Made by a program: the position numbers and the translations under genes. Below, one piece after another: positions 23,837-31,759 of a DNA stretch of 64,000 nt (the stretch's first letter is position 1; the number at the start of each line of letters is the position of its first letter). Location: the NCBI GenBank assembly GCA_900756155.1, contig CAAEJV010000033.1:149991-213990 (forward strand), written 5' to 3'. The notes under the pieces were generated by a model, which searched no databases, was not told the origin of the DNA, and saw only the letters and a program-made list of their open reading frames with translations. The stretch is from Pasteurellaceae bacterium (GTDB lineage: Bacteria; Pseudomonadota; Gammaproteobacteria; Enterobacterales; Pasteurellaceae).

Positions 23837-26341
23837 TTGAAATACGATTTCACTCAAGCCCGAAAATGTATTGAAACATTAGACAAGCGTCGTTTTGATC
23901 GAGCATTATTGGGCTCAGGTGATGCATTCCGACACATCGTCTCTTTAGTGCCGCTGTTGTTGCATCTTAATCATCCTGCTCTGCCGGGTTATGTGGAAGA
24001 TGCCCCAGCAGGCATTGCCGATTTTACTCTTTCCAATTATCAGCAAAATTTTCTCTCAAAAGAACATCCCGAACTTGTCGAAGACGTGCAAAGTGCGGTC
24101 AATTCTGATGCTGTTTTTGCACCGATCTTCGGTATTTATGTGATGGGGAGTTTTGGCTCCATTAGCCAAACTTCAGCTTCGGATTTGGATATTTGGATCT
24201 GCCATCAAGATGATTTATCTGAACAAGAACAGCAGCGCTTAGCGGAAAAAACGAAGAAAATTAGCCAATGGGCATCCACATATCATGTGGAAATGCATTT
24301 CTATTTGATGACACAACAACGTTTCCGTAACGAACGTTATTCCGATCCATTAACTAAAGAAAACAGTGGTTCTGCCCAATATATGTTGTTATTGGAAGAA
24401 TTTTATCGTTCCGCTGTACGTCTTGCGGGTAAACCATTGTTGTGGCCTCACTTGTGGGTGGAAGATGAAAAGCAATATGAGGCCGAAGTTGCGCGTTTAG
24501 TCGCGGCTGGTGAGCTTAATCCAAATGATTGGGTAGATTTTGGTGGATTAGGACAATTCTCAGCCAGTGAATATTTTGGTGCGAGCTTATGGCAACTTTA
24601 TAAAGGTATTGATTCACCTTATAAGTCGGTGATGAAAATCTTGTTGTTGGAAACCTATGCCCAAGAATACCCAAATGCCCAGTTAATTGCTCGCCAATTT
24701 AAAGAGGATTTGCTTTCTGGTCACAGCACGGCTATACATCATTTCGATCCTTATATTGCGATTTTAGAGAGAATTAGCCAATATTTGACCGCACATTCAG
24801 AATTTAAGCGTCTTGATTTTGTACGTTCTTGTTTTTACGTGAAAGCCACAGAAGACTTTGCGTTATATCACGCCTCAAACTGGCGTATTTCTTATATGAA
24901 AATGATGGCCCAAGAATGGGGTTGGTCAAAAGAACGTATTGAAGAATTAGATCTGCGTCCAAATTGGAAAATTAAACGGGTGAAAGAAAGTCACAATAAT
25001 TTGGTGAATTTCTTGATGATGAGTTATCGAAATCTAGTGGATTTTGCACGCAAACATAAAATTAATTCTAGCGTGATCCCGCAAGATATTACGGTGCTTT
25101 CTCGCAAACTTTATACTGCCTTTGAAGAATTGCCGGGTAAAATTACGTTACTAAACTCACAAATTTCCTATAACTTAACAGAAGAACACCTCACATTTAT
25201 CGAAGTTCTCGGCAATAAGAATTTTAAGGATGGGTGGTATATGGTGAATCAGCCACCACATCATATGATGTTCTCGAAAGAACGTGTGATTGAATACGGT
25301 GAAAGTTTAAATAAAGTCGTCGCATGGGCTTATTTTAATCGCTTGTTGACCGCTGAAACTCATTTGCACTTAATCAGTCAAAATATCGACCAACTCACTT
25401 TACGTAATTTTGTCGCCGATTTACGGTTGTTTTTCCCGCATACAAATGGTCAAGTTCCAACAAATGAGGCACTTTCTTCACAGTGCGAAATCCGTGATTT
25501 ATTTATTGCGGTGAATTTGGTGAATGACCCAACAGCACAAGTCGAAGAGCTTAAATCAAATATTTCGCCAAGTGATTTATTCAGTTTTGGTCAGTTAGAA
25601 CAGAGTTTGGTAGGAAGCATTGATTTCACTTACCGTAATGTGTGGAATGAAATTCGAACCTTACATTTTGAAGGACAAAATGCGATTTTGCTTGCCTTAA
25701 AAGTGCTTTCTAATAAAATTGATCAAGGGGTGAATCAGCCTCGTTCTGTGCAGGTTTTCTGTTACAGTAAACATTACAACCGTACATTGCGGAACTTGGT
25801 GAGTGTACTCGTAAACCGTTGTATCAGTATTCAATTAGGGGATAGCCGTCCAACAACACATTCTCGTTTGCGTGTAGCGGGGAAAAACTGGCAATTCTTC
25901 TTTGAAGAAAAAGGGATCAGCTTGCAACCTATTGAAGGCGGAAAAGAAAGTGCGGACAATTTTGAAGACGTTTTACCAACTCAGTTGGAAGAGAAAGAGA
26001 TTATCCCAGAAGCACGTCGGTATCCACCTGAAATTGATGTGTTTGCCAGTGAAGGTTTTTTACAATTCTTCTTTGAAGATAATGCCGATAATAGCTTTAA
26101 CGTCTATTTGTTAGATGAGAAGAACCGTCTCGAAATTTATCGTCAATGTGAAGGTTCGAAAGATGATAAAGTACGCGAAATAAATCGTATTTATCAATCG
26201 CTTGGCTCAAATGATTGTGAAAATCCGTATAAAATGGTGCAACGGAATTTTAATTACCCGCAATTTTATCAATTGCACTCAACTGAAAGCGGCATGTGTA
26301 TTATGCCGTTCAAATTTAAAAGCAAAAGGACTTGCGAATAG
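23837..26341 (+). CDS. cyaA: Class I adenylate cyclase
   Basis: The 834-residue enzyme makes cAMP, the ligand of CRP and, in Haemophilus, a trigger of natural competence. The N-terminal catalytic half has GSFGSISQTSASDLDIW, the nucleotidyl-transferase metal site; the C-terminal half is the regulatory domain that responds to glucose-PTS state. It starts with TTG after TAGGAAG, as the rare UUG start also limits cyaA in E. coli. Divergent from hemC, the conserved gamma-proteobacterial arrangement. Confidence 0.95.
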   Translation: MKYDFTQARKCIETLDKRRFDRALLGSGDAFRHIVSLVPLLLHLNHPALPGYVEDAPAGIADFTLSNYQQNFLSKEHPELVEDVQSAVNSDAVFAPIFGIYVMGSFGSISQTSASDLDIWICHQDDLSEQEQQRLAEKTKKISQWASTYHVEMHFYLMTQQRFRNERYSDPLTKENSGSAQYMLLLEEFYRSAVRLAGKPLLWPHLWVEDEKQYEAEVARLVAAGELNPNDWVDFGGLGQFSASEYFGASLWQLYKGIDSPYKSVMKILLLETYAQEYPNAQLIARQFKEDLLSGHSTAIHHFDPYIAILERISQYLTAHSEFKRLDFVRSCFYVKATEDFALYHASNWRISYMKMMAQEWGWSKERIEELDLRPNWKIKRVKESHNNLVNFLMMSYRNLVDFARKHKINSSVIPQDITVLSRKLYTAFEELPGKITLLNSQISYNLTEEHLTFIEVLGNKNFKDGWYMVNQPPHHMMFSKERVIEYGESLNKVVAWAYFNRLLTAETHLHLISQNIDQLTLRNFVADLRLFFPHTNGQVPTNEALSSQCEIRDLFIAVNLVNDPTAQVEELKSNISPSDLFSFGQLEQSLVGSIDFTYRNVWNEIRTLHFEGQNAILLALKVLSNKIDQGVNQPRSVQVFCYSKHYNRTLRNLVSVLVNRCISIQLGDSRPTTHSRLRVAGKNWQFFFEEKGISLQPIEGGKESADNFEDVLPTQLEEKEIIPEARRYPPEIDVFASEGFLQFFFEDNADNSFNVYLLDEKNRLEIYRQCEGSKDDKVREINRIYQSLGSNDCENPYKMVQRNFNYPQFYQLHSTESGMCIMPFKFKSKRTCE

Positions 26342-26362
26342 CGACATCAAAACAAGCATTGT

Positions 26363-26376
26363 TTGAGATAAATCAA
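26363..26376. promoter_or_regulatory. Candidate FNR box upstream of narP
   Basis: TTGAG, four bases, ATCAA matches the FNR consensus TTGAT-N4-ATCAA at nine of ten positions. It lies about 150 bases before the narP ATG and 22 bases after cyaA. A TAAAAT at 26408-26413 could be the -10 of a promoter, giving FNR a position near -50. Confidence 0.5.
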
Positions 26377-26519
26377 GTTTATCTGCAAATATGCATTGGA
26401 AGATAGGTAAAATCCCGATAGAATCCCTCGGTCGAAAATCTATTGAGAAGTAATCTAAGGCAGTGGATGTTTTGCCTTTAGGCAATAGAATAGTGTCCGC
26501 TTATCTCTTGGAGAATATT

Positions 26520-27149
26520 ATGCAAGAAAAGTTAAAAGTATTAATTATCGACGACCATCCATTAATGCGTCGTGGTATCAAGCAATTAGTTGAATTAGAA
26601 GAGAATTTTGAAGTTGTCGCTGATGTAGGAAGCGGTACAGAAGGCATTTCCATTGCGATTCAAGAATCGCCCGATTTAATCATTTTAGATCTTAATATGA
26701 AAGGTCTTTCAGGTTTAGATACTCTTAAAGGCTTGCGTGCAGAAGGTGTTGATGCGCGAATTTTGATCTTAACCGTGTCTGATGCGAAAAATGATATTTT
26801 CACTCTCATCGATGCGGGTGCTGATGGCTATTTATTGAAAGATACTGAGCCAGATGTGCTGCTTGAGCAAATTAAACGTATTGCACAAGGTGAAGTGATT
26901 TTAAGTGATTCGATTAAAAATCTTCTTTTAGAACGCAAACATACTGTTGATCCAATGGATTCACTCACCGATCGTGAAATGGATGTATTACGTTTAATCG
27001 CGACTGGTTTATCCAACAAACAAATTGCAGGTCAGCTTTTTATTTCTGAAGAAACGGTTAAAGTACATATTCGTAACTTACTTCGTAAACTTAACGTTCA
27101 CTCACGCGTTGCAGCAACCGTCTTGTTCTTTGAGCGAAATGGTCGATAG
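26520..27149 (+). CDS. narP: Nitrate/nitrite response regulator NarP
   Basis: The 209-residue two-component regulator has a receiver domain (acidic D11/D12, phospho-acceptor D57, Thr in LILTVSDA, Lys in LLKDTEP) and a LuxR-type HTH (about 148-205, SLTDREMDVLRLIATGLSNKQIA...VKVHIRNLLRKL). The sensor NarQ is not in the window. It controls anaerobic respiration genes. ATG 26520 follows TTGGAGA; an in-frame start at 26463 adds 19 residues unlike any receiver domain and is rejected. The leader holds a FNR-like box. Confidence 0.93.
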   Translation: MQEKLKVLIIDDHPLMRRGIKQLVELEENFEVVADVGSGTEGISIAIQESPDLIILDLNMKGLSGLDTLKGLRAEGVDARILILTVSDAKNDIFTLIDAGADGYLLKDTEPDVLLEQIKRIAQGEVILSDSIKNLLLERKHTVDPMDSLTDREMDVLRLIATGLSNKQIAGQLFISEETVKVHIRNLLRKLNVHSRVAATVLFFERNGR

Positions 27150-27168
27150 GTAAGATTAAAACGATAAA

Positions 27169-27194
27169 AAAGAGCGGTTTTTTAACCGCTCTTT
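27169..27194. terminator. Bidirectional terminator between narP and yibQ-envC
   Basis: AAAGAGCGGTT and AACCGCTCTTT form an 11-base perfect stem with a T loop and T run, between convergent genes. The arms resemble, but are not, the standard uptake sequence. Confidence 0.9.
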
Positions 27195-27197
27195 TTG

Positions 27198-28040
27198 TTA
27201 TCTTGGCACGCCCCGTAATAAAGGGATTGGCTCAAACGGTGCGACTGAAGTTGGCGCAGGAATATCATTAAAAATTAAGATAAATGGTTTAGGTGGCAAG
27301 ATTTTTTCATTTCGCCATAAGCTTCCCATACCCACCAATTGAATATCATCGGGTAAATTTTTTATTCCCGATTTCAATACGGCTATGGTATTTGGGCGAG
27401 GGTGTCCAATCGCAATAGCCGTGCCATGTTTACGTGCATATTGAATTGCGTTCTGAAATTGGCGTTGCACATCTACTAAATTATCACTGTCATCTAAAAA
27501 GATATGGCGATCTAATACACGCACACCTTGTTCTTTTGCTATTTTTCCCGCAACTGATTTTCCGATAGTACGGCTATCTAGAAAGAATAAATGTTGCTCG
27601 CGAAGTGCGGTCATTAAATAAGTCATTAATGTGGCATCGGCTGTGGCTGCACTGCCCATATGATTATTCATTCCGATAGCATTTGGCACAATAGATTTAG
27701 CTTTTTTTACTCGCTCATTCACTTGCGCTTCGGATAAGCCTAAAGTCAAACCACCTTCCTCAATTTTAATATTGCTGACCGGCTGCATCGGCATATGAAT
27801 AAGAATATCGTGATTTTGCGCTTTTGCTTGCTGATTGCGGATTTTGGCATAGGGTGCGGCAGGAATGATGGCGACAGAGATTTCCTTTGGCATTGCTAAA
27901 ATTTCAGCATCTTCTTTCGGATGATAGCCAATATCATCAATTACAATAGCCAGTTTGCCTTGTGCAAAAGTAAATGCAGAGAAAAGTGCGGTTGAAAAAA
28001 TAATCGTATTTTTGACCGCACTTTGAAAGAATGTTGCCAT
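27198..28040 (-). CDS. yibQ: Divergent polysaccharide deacetylase family protein (YibQ type)
   Basis: The 280-residue exported protein has an N-terminal signal (cleavage near TFA-Q, residue 26) and a NodB-like fold of the DUF610 family: AIVIDDIGYHPKEDAEI, IHMPMQP, and AIAIGHPRPNTI. Functions are unproven; it sits beside EnvC in many genomes, suggesting cell-wall turnover. Its ATG overlaps the envC stop (TAATG). Signal-peptide codons contain two uptake sequences, at 27984-27992 and 28015-28023. Confidence 0.85.
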   Translation of the reverse strand: MATFFQSAVKNTIIFSTALFSAFTFAQGKLAIVIDDIGYHPKEDAEILAMPKEISVAIIPAAPYAKIRNQQAKAQNHDILIHMPMQPVSNIKIEEGGLTLGLSEAQVNERVKKAKSIVPNAIGMNNHMGSAATADATLMTYLMTALREQHLFFLDSRTIGKSVAGKIAKEQGVRVLDRHIFLDDSDNLVDVQRQFQNAIQYARKHGTAIAIGHPRPNTIAVLKSGIKNLPDDIQLVGMGSLWRNEKILPPKPFILIFNDIPAPTSVAPFEPIPLLRGVPR

Positions 28041-29272
28041 TATTTAATCCACCCAGCCGGATTCACAGGCACCCCTTTACGGCTGATACCAAAGTAAAGC
28101 GCCGGTTTTGAGAGCTCCCCCGTATTCCCCACTTGTGCGATGGTTTGTCCCGCAGACACCAGCTGACCTTGTTTCACAAATACCGCTTGGTTGAAACCAT
28201 ACAAACTCAAATCGCTGTCACCGTGTTTAACAATCACCATATAACCATAGCCATTAAGATGACCCGCTAGAATAACACGACCACTTGCAATGGCTTTTAC
28301 CGCTGTACCTGTTGGTGCACCGATAACCATACCTTTCCAGCGCACTTCACCCGCTTGGATTGAACCAAAAGAATACAACGTCGGGCCCGAAACTGGACGA
28401 CTGTATTGACGTGCAGCCGTACCTAAACCACTGGTGCTATTAATCAACTTACGTTCTTGATCAGTTGGTTGATAAGGTTTTGAGGTACGTTTTTCTTCCT
28501 CTTGTTTTTTCTGAGCAAGGGCTTCACGTTCACGTTGTTCTTGTTGGCGAGCGGCTTGTTCAGCACGTTGAATTTCTTGGCGAAGGGCATTTTCGTTCGC
28601 TTTCAACGTTTCCAATTTATTCTGATCTTTCGTTAAGTTTTTATTGAGTTCATTTAACGTAGATTGGCGTTCTTGTTGTGCTTTTTGTAATTCTTGCTGT
28701 TGTTTCTTTTGCGTAGAAAGTTGCTCGCGATGATTTTTTTGTTGCCCCGAAATCGCTTCGCGTTGTTTCGCTAAATTCTCTTGTGTCGCTTTCAGATTGT
28801 TAATCATATCAATGCGAACTTGATTTAAATGCTGATAATACACTTTCATGCGTTCCGCTTTTTTCGCATCCTCCGAAAGCATTCTTTCCAAGGTAGAAGG
28901 ATTTACCCCTGAACGATAAATAGCATCTACTTGCTGCGCGAGCTTCGCTTTTTGCGCGCGCTCTTGCTTTTCTAATTGCTTGATTTGCTTTTCTGTTTCC
29001 GCCATTTGCTTGCGGATTTCTTGCAAACTTAATTCTGTTTCACGCAATTCACCGACAACGCTATTAATTTTGCTTTCTTGATCTTTAAGACTGGCTTGGA
29101 GTTTAGCTTGTGCACGTTTTTGCTCGGCGATCTTCGACTCTTGTTGTTTAATTTGTTTTTGAATTTGATTGAGATCGTTGCCTTGCGCGAAAGATGAAAA
29201 GCCAAGCAGACCGCAAGCCAAAAGTGCGGTCAGTTTTGATAAGATTTTTTTTCTACGATTGCTTTGCTGCAT
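28040..29272 (-). CDS. envC: Murein hydrolase activator EnvC
   Basis: The 410-residue protein has a signal peptide (near 29), long coiled coils (about 35-260, Gln/Lys/Glu-rich), and a C-terminal LytM/M23 domain (about 300-405, WKGMVIGAPTGTAVKAIASGRV, YGYMVIVKHGDSD). The zinc ligands of active M23 peptidases are not evident: the site reads GAPTGT and KHG, as in EnvC, which activates the amidases AmiA/AmiB instead of cutting murein. A USS lies in the signal region (29223-29231). Confidence 0.93.
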   Translation of the reverse strand: MQQSNRRKKILSKLTALLACGLLGFSSFAQGNDLNQIQKQIKQQESKIAEQKRAQAKLQASLKDQESKINSVVGELRETELSLQEIRKQMAETEKQIKQLEKQERAQKAKLAQQVDAIYRSGVNPSTLERMLSEDAKKAERMKVYYQHLNQVRIDMINNLKATQENLAKQREAISGQQKNHREQLSTQKKQQQELQKAQQERQSTLNELNKNLTKDQNKLETLKANENALRQEIQRAEQAARQQEQREREALAQKKQEEEKRTSKPYQPTDQERKLINSTSGLGTAARQYSRPVSGPTLYSFGSIQAGEVRWKGMVIGAPTGTAVKAIASGRVILAGHLNGYGYMVIVKHGDSDLSLYGFNQAVFVKQGQLVSAGQTIAQVGNTGELSKPALYFGISRKGVPVNPAGWIK

Positions 29273-29459
29273 ACATCTAAACTTGAGAGAAATTAAGGGA
29301 CGAATAAAGCTTAAATACTAGCATTATTTTTGAGTGGCTAAAAGTTTACAGGCGATTTTTTGCGAAAGATCAGTAAATACCGCCTTTTTACTTTTAAACA
29401 TAACGATTTTTTGCTATAACAGAGCCATTCATTTTTTTATTAATACTTAGGAGATCCTT

Positions 29460-30143
29460 ATGGAATTAGTATTCATTCGTCACGGTTTCAGTGAGTGGAA
29501 CGCAAAAAATTTATTCACCGGTTGGCGTGATGTGAATTTAACCGAGCGCGGTGTAGAAGAAGCAAAAGCAGCGGGTAAAAAATTGTTCGAGAAAGGCTAT
29601 GAATTTGATATCGCCTTCACTTCTGTTTTAACTCGTGCAATCAAAACCTGTAACATCGTGTTAGAAGAATCTCACCAATTATGGATTCCTCAAGTGAAAA
29701 ACTGGCGTTTAAATGAGCGTCACTACGGTGCATTACAAGGCTTAGATAAAAAAGCAACCGCAGAACAATACGGTGATGAACAAGTTCATATTTGGCGTCG
29801 TTCTTATGACATTTCTCCTCCAGATTTAGACCCGAAAGATCCAAACTCTGCACATAACGACCGTCGTTATGCAAACATCCCATCTGATGTAGTACCAAAT
29901 GCAGAAAACTTAAAATTAACCTTAGAACGCGCATTACCATTCTGGGAAGATCAAATTGCACCAGCAATGCTTTCTGGTAAACGTGTTTTAGTAGTGGCAC
30001 ACGGTAACTCACTTCGTGCATTAGCAAAACACATTATCGGTATTTCTGATGCGGAAATCATGGATTTTGAAATCCCAACCGGTCAACCGTTAGTGTTAAA
30101 ACTTGATGATAAATTAAACTACGTAGAACACTACTATCTTTAA
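29460..30143 (+). CDS. gpmA: 2,3-bisphosphoglycerate-dependent phosphoglycerate mutase
   Basis: Glycolytic enzyme interconverting 3- and 2-phosphoglycerate. The 227-residue product has the phosphohistidine motif IRHGFSEWN near the start and TERG, the LNERHYGALQG loop, and the second histidine in VVAHGNSLRAL. AGGAGATCC precedes the ATG. Terminated by a USS pair; no operon. Confidence 0.96.
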   Translation: MELVFIRHGFSEWNAKNLFTGWRDVNLTERGVEEAKAAGKKLFEKGYEFDIAFTSVLTRAIKTCNIVLEESHQLWIPQVKNWRLNERHYGALQGLDKKATAEQYGDEQVHIWRRSYDISPPDLDPKDPNSAHNDRRYANIPSDVVPNAENLKLTLERALPFWEDQIAPAMLSGKRVLVVAHGNSLRALAKHIIGISDAEIMDFEIPTGQPLVLKLDDKLNYVEHYYL

Positions 30144-30158
30144 TTTATAAATGATTTC

Positions 30159-30186
30159 AAAGTGCGGTTAATTTTGACCGCACTTT
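30159..30186. terminator. USS-pair terminator after gpmA
   Basis: AAAGTGCGGT and ACCGCACTTT form a ten-base stem around an 8-nt loop, with a T run. It lies 16 bases after gpmA. Confidence 0.85.
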
Positions 30187-30206
30187 TTGTTTAAGGAGAA
30201 TTACGG

Positions 30207-31016
30207 ATGAAAAAATTACTCGCGGTGATTTTTGCCTTGTTACCTGTTTTGGCCTTTGCAGCATCGCCAAATCACTCGGCAAAATCAACTCAAACCAAGT
30301 CAGTGAAAACGGCAGTTAAAAAAGTGGAAGCCAAGAAAGCCACTACGCCTAAAACCGTAGCTAAAACAGCGAAAAAGAAAGCCGATGCCAAAAAAGCAGA
30401 AGCGAAAAAGCCAGCTAAAATTGTCGAAGCAAAAAAAGCGGTAACGAAAAAAGAAAAAATAAAAAATAAAACGACAAATAAAGCCGCTAAAGCAGAGCCG
30501 ACAAAAACGAAAGGCAAACAGCCAGTAGAAAAAACTAAGCAAACTGCAGTAAAAGATAAAAAGACGGTAGTGAAAAGCAAACAAAGTGCAGTTAAAGAAT
30601 CCGCTAAACCTGAAAAAGCGATGGCTAAAAAAACAGCAGTGGTTAAAACAGAAGTGAAGAAAGCGGAACCCAAAGCCGTTGAAAAAGTAACTGAAAATAG
30701 AGTGGAAACTGTTGCTCAGAAAACAGCGAATACCGTGACAAAATCTGTCGTCGTACCAAGATGTAATGATTCAAAAGTTTTTGCGGTATTATCTGATGCC
30801 TTCAAAAAACAAGGTGCAGCCACTAACACCCAAATGACAGTGAAACAAATCACGCAAGCACGTGAAACCCAATCTTATCCACAACAAGGGATTCGTAGCT
30901 GTAATGCGATAGTGGAAACCAACAGCGTTAAATATGTTACGGATTACAGCATTATCTTGAATGATAAAGGTTTCTTCGTACAAGTTGAAAACGCACAACC
31001 CGCTCAACGTTTCTAA
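30207..31016 (+). CDS. Lys/Ala-rich exported protein
   Basis: The 269-residue product has a signal peptide (AFA-A, near 19), then about 155 residues made nearly only of Lys, Ala, Thr, Val and Glu (VKKVEAKKA-like), and a compact C-terminal part (about 185-269) with two cysteines (C190 and C232 approximately) that could form a disulfide. The basic low-complexity region resembles linkers that bind nucleic acid or cell wall. No family is recognised. It follows gpmA after a terminator. Confidence 0.7.
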   Translation: MKKLLAVIFALLPVLAFAASPNHSAKSTQTKSVKTAVKKVEAKKATTPKTVAKTAKKKADAKKAEAKKPAKIVEAKKAVTKKEKIKNKTTNKAAKAEPTKTKGKQPVEKTKQTAVKDKKTVVKSKQSAVKESAKPEKAMAKKTAVVKTEVKKAEPKAVEKVTENRVETVAQKTANTVTKSVVVPRCNDSKVFAVLSDAFKKQGAATNTQMTVKQITQARETQSYPQQGIRSCNAIVETNSVKYVTDYSIILNDKGFFVQVENAQPAQRF

Positions 31017-31018
31017 TC

Positions 31019-31705
31019 TTAACGTGCGTTATTTAAATGAAGTTGTTTGAATAACGCACGCATTTCTTCTTCATTCAAACGGCGATATTCCCTATTACCC
31101 AATCCATCAAGCGTTAAATGGCTCATTTGGTAACGGATGAGACGTAATGTCGGAAAGCCGATATGTGCCGTCATTCGACGCACTTGTCGATTACGCCCTT
31201 CACTAATTTTAATTTCCAACCAACTTGTCGGAATGCTTTGACGTTCACGAATAGGTGGATTGCGAGGCCAGAGAAAATCCGGTTCTGAAATCAACCGCAC
31301 TTTTGCCGGCTTTGTCATTCCATCTTTCAATTCAACGCCTTTGCGGAGTTTGTCTAAGTCTTTCTCTTCAGGAATACCTTCCACTTGCACAAAATACGTT
31401 TTTTCTGTTTTAAACTTTGGATCCGCCAAACGATGCTGCACTTCACCATTATTCGTTAAAATCAGTAACCCTTCGCTATCACGATCCAATCGCCCTGCCG
31501 CATACACATTGGGAATGGTAATAAAATCTTTTAATGTCGCTCGACCGTTTTCATCGGTGAATTGTGTCAGCACATCAAACGGTTTGTTAAATAAAACGAT
31601 AATCGTCTGTTCTAATGTAAGTGGCTTTGCTTTAGGCTTAAATGAACGAGTGGGTCTTGCCGTTCGTTTGGTTGTAAATGCGCGGGAAGGGAAGGGTTTC
31701 GACAT
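31019..31705 (-). CDS. rluE: 23S rRNA pseudouridine synthase RluE
   Basis: The 228-residue enzyme of the RsuA/RluB family has a basic N-terminal extension (Arg/Thr/Lys-rich, about 30 residues), catalytic GRLDRDSEGLL with Asp, and the GRNRQVRRM motif. RluE makes pseudouridine 2457 in 23S rRNA. It lacks the S4 domain, which distinguishes RluE from RsuA. Convergent with the Lys/Ala-rich gene with only two bases between. One USS (31294). Confidence 0.9.
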   Translation of the reverse strand: MSKPFPSRAFTTKRTARPTRSFKPKAKPLTLEQTIIVLFNKPFDVLTQFTDENGRATLKDFITIPNVYAAGRLDRDSEGLLILTNNGEVQHRLADPKFKTEKTYFVQVEGIPEEKDLDKLRKGVELKDGMTKPAKVRLISEPDFLWPRNPPIRERQSIPTSWLEIKISEGRNRQVRRMTAHIGFPTLRLIRYQMSHLTLDGLGNREYRRLNEEEMRALFKQLHLNNAR

Positions 31706-31731
31706 ATTATTTATTCAGTAAAAAGAGAAAA

Positions 31732-31753
31732 AGGGCGGATTTTATTCCGCCCT
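31732..31753 (-). terminator. Terminator of the autotransporter gene
   Basis: AGGGCGGA and TCCGCCCT, six-nt loop, followed on the minus strand by TTTTTCTCTTTTT. It lies seven bases beyond the autotransporter stop codon. Confidence 0.88.
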
Positions 31754-31759
31754 CTTATA

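Noticed and set aside
30290..30673. Phe/Ala-rich 127-codon minus-strand frame
   Set aside because: Caused by the Lys/Ala codon repetition on the other strand; no start signal.
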